Part shown: positions 62,466 to 64,000 of the stretch, one piece after another
How the letters are laid out: each line of letters begins with the position of its first letter
Numbering within the stretch: the first letter of the stretch is position 1
Source of the DNA: Desulfosarcina widdelii
Lineage (GTDB): Bacteria > Desulfobacterota > Desulfobacteria > Desulfobacterales > Desulfosarcinaceae
Assembly: GCF_009688965.1 (NCBI RefSeq)
Contig: NZ_AP021875.1
Span: 2,108,001 to 2,172,000 of the forward strand
DNA length: 64,000 bases
Direction of reading: 5' to 3'
The notes under the pieces: model-generated
Told to the model about the DNA's origin: nothing
Seen by the model: the letters and a program-made list of their open reading frames with translations, nothing else
The model's database searches: none
Program-made: the position numbers and the translations under genes

Positions 62466-64000
62466 TTGGCTGATATTCTCGGCGACATGAGAAGAACCCA
62501 TCACTGCAACGCCTTGAGTGCCAAAGATATGGGGCAGGAAGTCGTCCTGATGGGCTGGGTCCTGCGGCGGCGGGACCACGGCGGGGTGATTTTCATCGAC
62601 CTTCGCGACCGCGAGGGAATTACCCAGGTAGTTTTCAATCCGGAAATCAATCCGGAGGTGCATGCCAAAGCCCACGCCATTCGCAGCGAATACGTATTAG
62701 GCGTTCGCGGCAAGGTGGAGCCGCGCCCCGACGGCATGGTCAACCCCAAGCTGCCCACCGGCGAAATCGAGGTACTGGTGGACAAACTGAAAATTCTCAA
62801 TGCGGCCAAAACGCCACCCTTCCTGATCGAGGACAAGGTTGACGTCTCCGAGGCCATCCGCCTGAAAAACAGGCACCTGGACCTGCGCCGCCCGCCTTTG
62901 CAGCGCAATATCATTACCCGGCACAAGGCCGGCGCGTCTGTGAGAAATTTTCTCAACGCCAACGGATTTCTCGACATCGAAACACCGGTGCTCACCAAAA
63001 GCACACCAGAAGGCGCCCGGGACTACCTGGTCCCCAGCCGGGTCAATGCCGGGCAGTTCTATGCCCTGCCCCAGTCGCCGCAGTTGTTCAAGCAGTTGTT
63101 GATGATCTCCGGATTCGACCGCTACTACCAGATCGTGCGCTGCTTTCGGGACGAGGACCTGCGGGCCGATCGCCAGCCCGAATTCACCCAGATCGATATG
63201 GAGATGTCCTTTGTGGGAGAAGAAGACCTCATGGCGATCAGCGAAGGCATGATGGCCAACCTGTTCGACGAAGTCCCGGGCCGATCCCTGGGCCTTCCCT
63301 TTCCCCGGCTGACCTATGCCGAAGCCATGGACCGCTATGGCCTGGACAAGCCCGACACCCGCTTCGGGCTGGAACTGGCCGATGTCTCCGACATCGTGGA
63401 GACTTCCGGGTTCAAGGTCTTTTCCAGTGTGGTTAAAAAAGGCGGTATCGTCAAAGCCCTCAACGCCAAAGGGTGCATCGACTTTTCTCGAAAGGAGATC
63501 GACGACCTCACCGAATTCGTGGCGGTCTACCGGGCCAAGGGCCTGGCCTGGATCAAGGTGCGCGAGGATGCCTGGCAGTCTCCCATCGCCAAATTCTTTA
63601 CCGACGAGGAGAAGGCCAAACTGGCCGAACGCATCGACATGGCCCCGGGAGACCTGGTCTTTTTCGTGGCCGACCAGCCCAAAGTCACCAACGAGGCCTT
63701 AGGCCATCTGCGCAACCATATAGGAAAAAAGCTGGGTCTGATCGACGAAAACGCCTTCAATTTCGTCTGGATCACCCAATTTCCCATGTTCGAATACGAC
63801 GAGACGGAAAAACGCTACCAGGCGCTCCATCACCCCTTCACCGCCCCTTTGGAAGAGGACTACGACAAGCTGGAAACCGATCCGCTGGCCGTTCGTTCCA
63901 GGGCCTACGACCTGGTGCTCAACGGTTTCGAAGTGGGCGGCGGCAGTATCCGTATACACGACATGGACCTGCAGCAGCGGGTCTTTGCAGCCCTGGGCAT
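62466..64000 (+). CDS. aspS: Aspartyl-tRNA synthetase (3' end cut by window)
   Basis: About 511 of ~590 codons are present; the frame is open at the right edge. TTG 62466 is chosen (AAGGAG 7 nt upstream); ATG 62487 is an alternative. N-terminal OB fold ([19 protein letters not shown]), class II motif 1 (L-D-I-E-T-P-V-L-T), motif 2 ([18 protein letters not shown]), and the bacterial-type GAD insertion. It is bacterial AspRS of either discriminating or Asp/Asn type; motif 3 begins after the window ends (G-S-I-R-I-H-D is seen). Confidence 0.97.
   Translation, partial: MADILGDMRRTHHCNALSAKDMGQEVVLMGWVLRRRDHGGVIFIDLRDREGITQVVFNPEINPEVHAKAHAIRSEYVLGVRGKVEPRPDGMVNPKLPTGEIEVLVDKLKILNAAKTPPFLIEDKVDVSEAIRLKNRHLDLRRPPLQRNIITRHKAGASVRNFLNANGFLDIETPVLTKSTPEGARDYLVPSRVNAGQFYALPQSPQLFKQLLMISGFDRYYQIVRCFRDEDLRADRQPEFTQIDMEMSFVGEEDLMAISEGMMANLFDEVPGRSLGLPFPRLTYAEAMDRYGLDKPDTRFGLELADVSDIVETSGFKVFSSVVKKGGIVKALNAKGCIDFSRKEIDDLTEFVAVYRAKGLAWIKVREDAWQSPIAKFFTDEEKAKLAERIDMAPGDLVFFVADQPKVTNEALGHLRNHIGKKLGLIDENAFNFVWITQFPMFEYDETEKRYQALHHPFTAPLEEDYDKLETDPLAVRSRAYDLVLNGFEVGGGSIRIHDMDLQQRVFAALG

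Overview
The window looks like a chromosomal segment of an anaerobic deltaproteobacterium (Desulfobacterota), most probably a Desulfosarcina/Desulfobacterales-type sulfate reducer. This is inferred from the rubrerythrin and desulfoferrodoxin, which carry the Desulfovibrio/Desulfarculus residue numbering, a 4-hydroxybutyryl-CoA dehydratase-type enzyme, TRAP transport, sigma-54 control and CoA-thioester catabolism. The left ~40 kb is visibly more AT-rich and full of accessory DNA and gene remnants. From the initiator tRNA gene (40.6 kb) rightwards the DNA is GC-rich and holds conserved core genes.

Layout. 0-3 kb: end of an FtsX-type ABC permease gene, a LolA-like periplasmic protein and a beta-barrel outer-membrane protein, in one operon. 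3.2-4.9 kb: oxidative-stress cluster (Asp-type ferredoxin, rubrerythrin, desulfoferrodoxin/superoxide reductase, zinc ribbon). 5.4-12.4 kb: accessory element with MerR and Cys-rich small proteins, a sigma-like protein, decayed genes including a TGT/DpdA-like pseudogene, a radical SAM protein, an RHH protein, a probable replication protein, an AT-rich hairpin region and a DnaB-like helicase. 12.4-34.6 kb: large catabolic cluster. Leftward genes encode a Zn-alcohol dehydrogenase, TRAP permeases DctM/DctQ, an exported AiiA/BlcC-type lactonase, TRAP receptor DctP, an acyl-CoA ligase and a decayed AtoE. Rightward genes encode a second acyl-CoA ligase, an SDR, a CaiB-type CoA-transferase, the 4-hydroxybutyryl-CoA dehydratase homologue, two crotonases, a CBS/PAS/sigma-54 activator, an HSD10-like SDR, an SCP2-type thiolase and a DUF35 protein. 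The two arms diverge from a region with two sigma-54 promoter matches and two palindromes placed symmetrically behind them. Read as a pathway: lactone hydrolysis outside the cytoplasm, TRAP uptake of the hydroxy acid, CoA activation, radical-type dehydration of a 4-hydroxyacyl-CoA to a 2-enoyl-CoA, then beta-oxidation to acetyl-CoA.

34.8-40.7 kb: HU gene, a truncated and frameshifted DEAD/DEAH helicase, a tight four-gene cassette with two different TIR-family proteins (a candidate defence system), a broken DUF4186 gene and tRNA-fMet. 40.9-47.5 kb: thioesterase, thrH-hom (threonine/serine metabolism), DUF3999-DUF2339 envelope pair. 47.7-52.8 kb: complete glyoxylate-shunt locus aceK-aceB-aceA, which could assimilate the acetyl-CoA made by the catabolic cluster. 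52.9-55.8 kb: two tiny proteins, a sigma-54 promoter candidate and a PAS/sigma-54 activator. 56.2-60.9 kb: AbrB-like protein, epmA, class-II-type deacetylase and a hydantoinase/oxoprolinase-family protein. 61.1-64 kb: hisS and the start of aspS, cut by the window end.

All calls come from reading the sequence; no database search was possible. Gene symbols are given only where the family was recognised from motifs and length.
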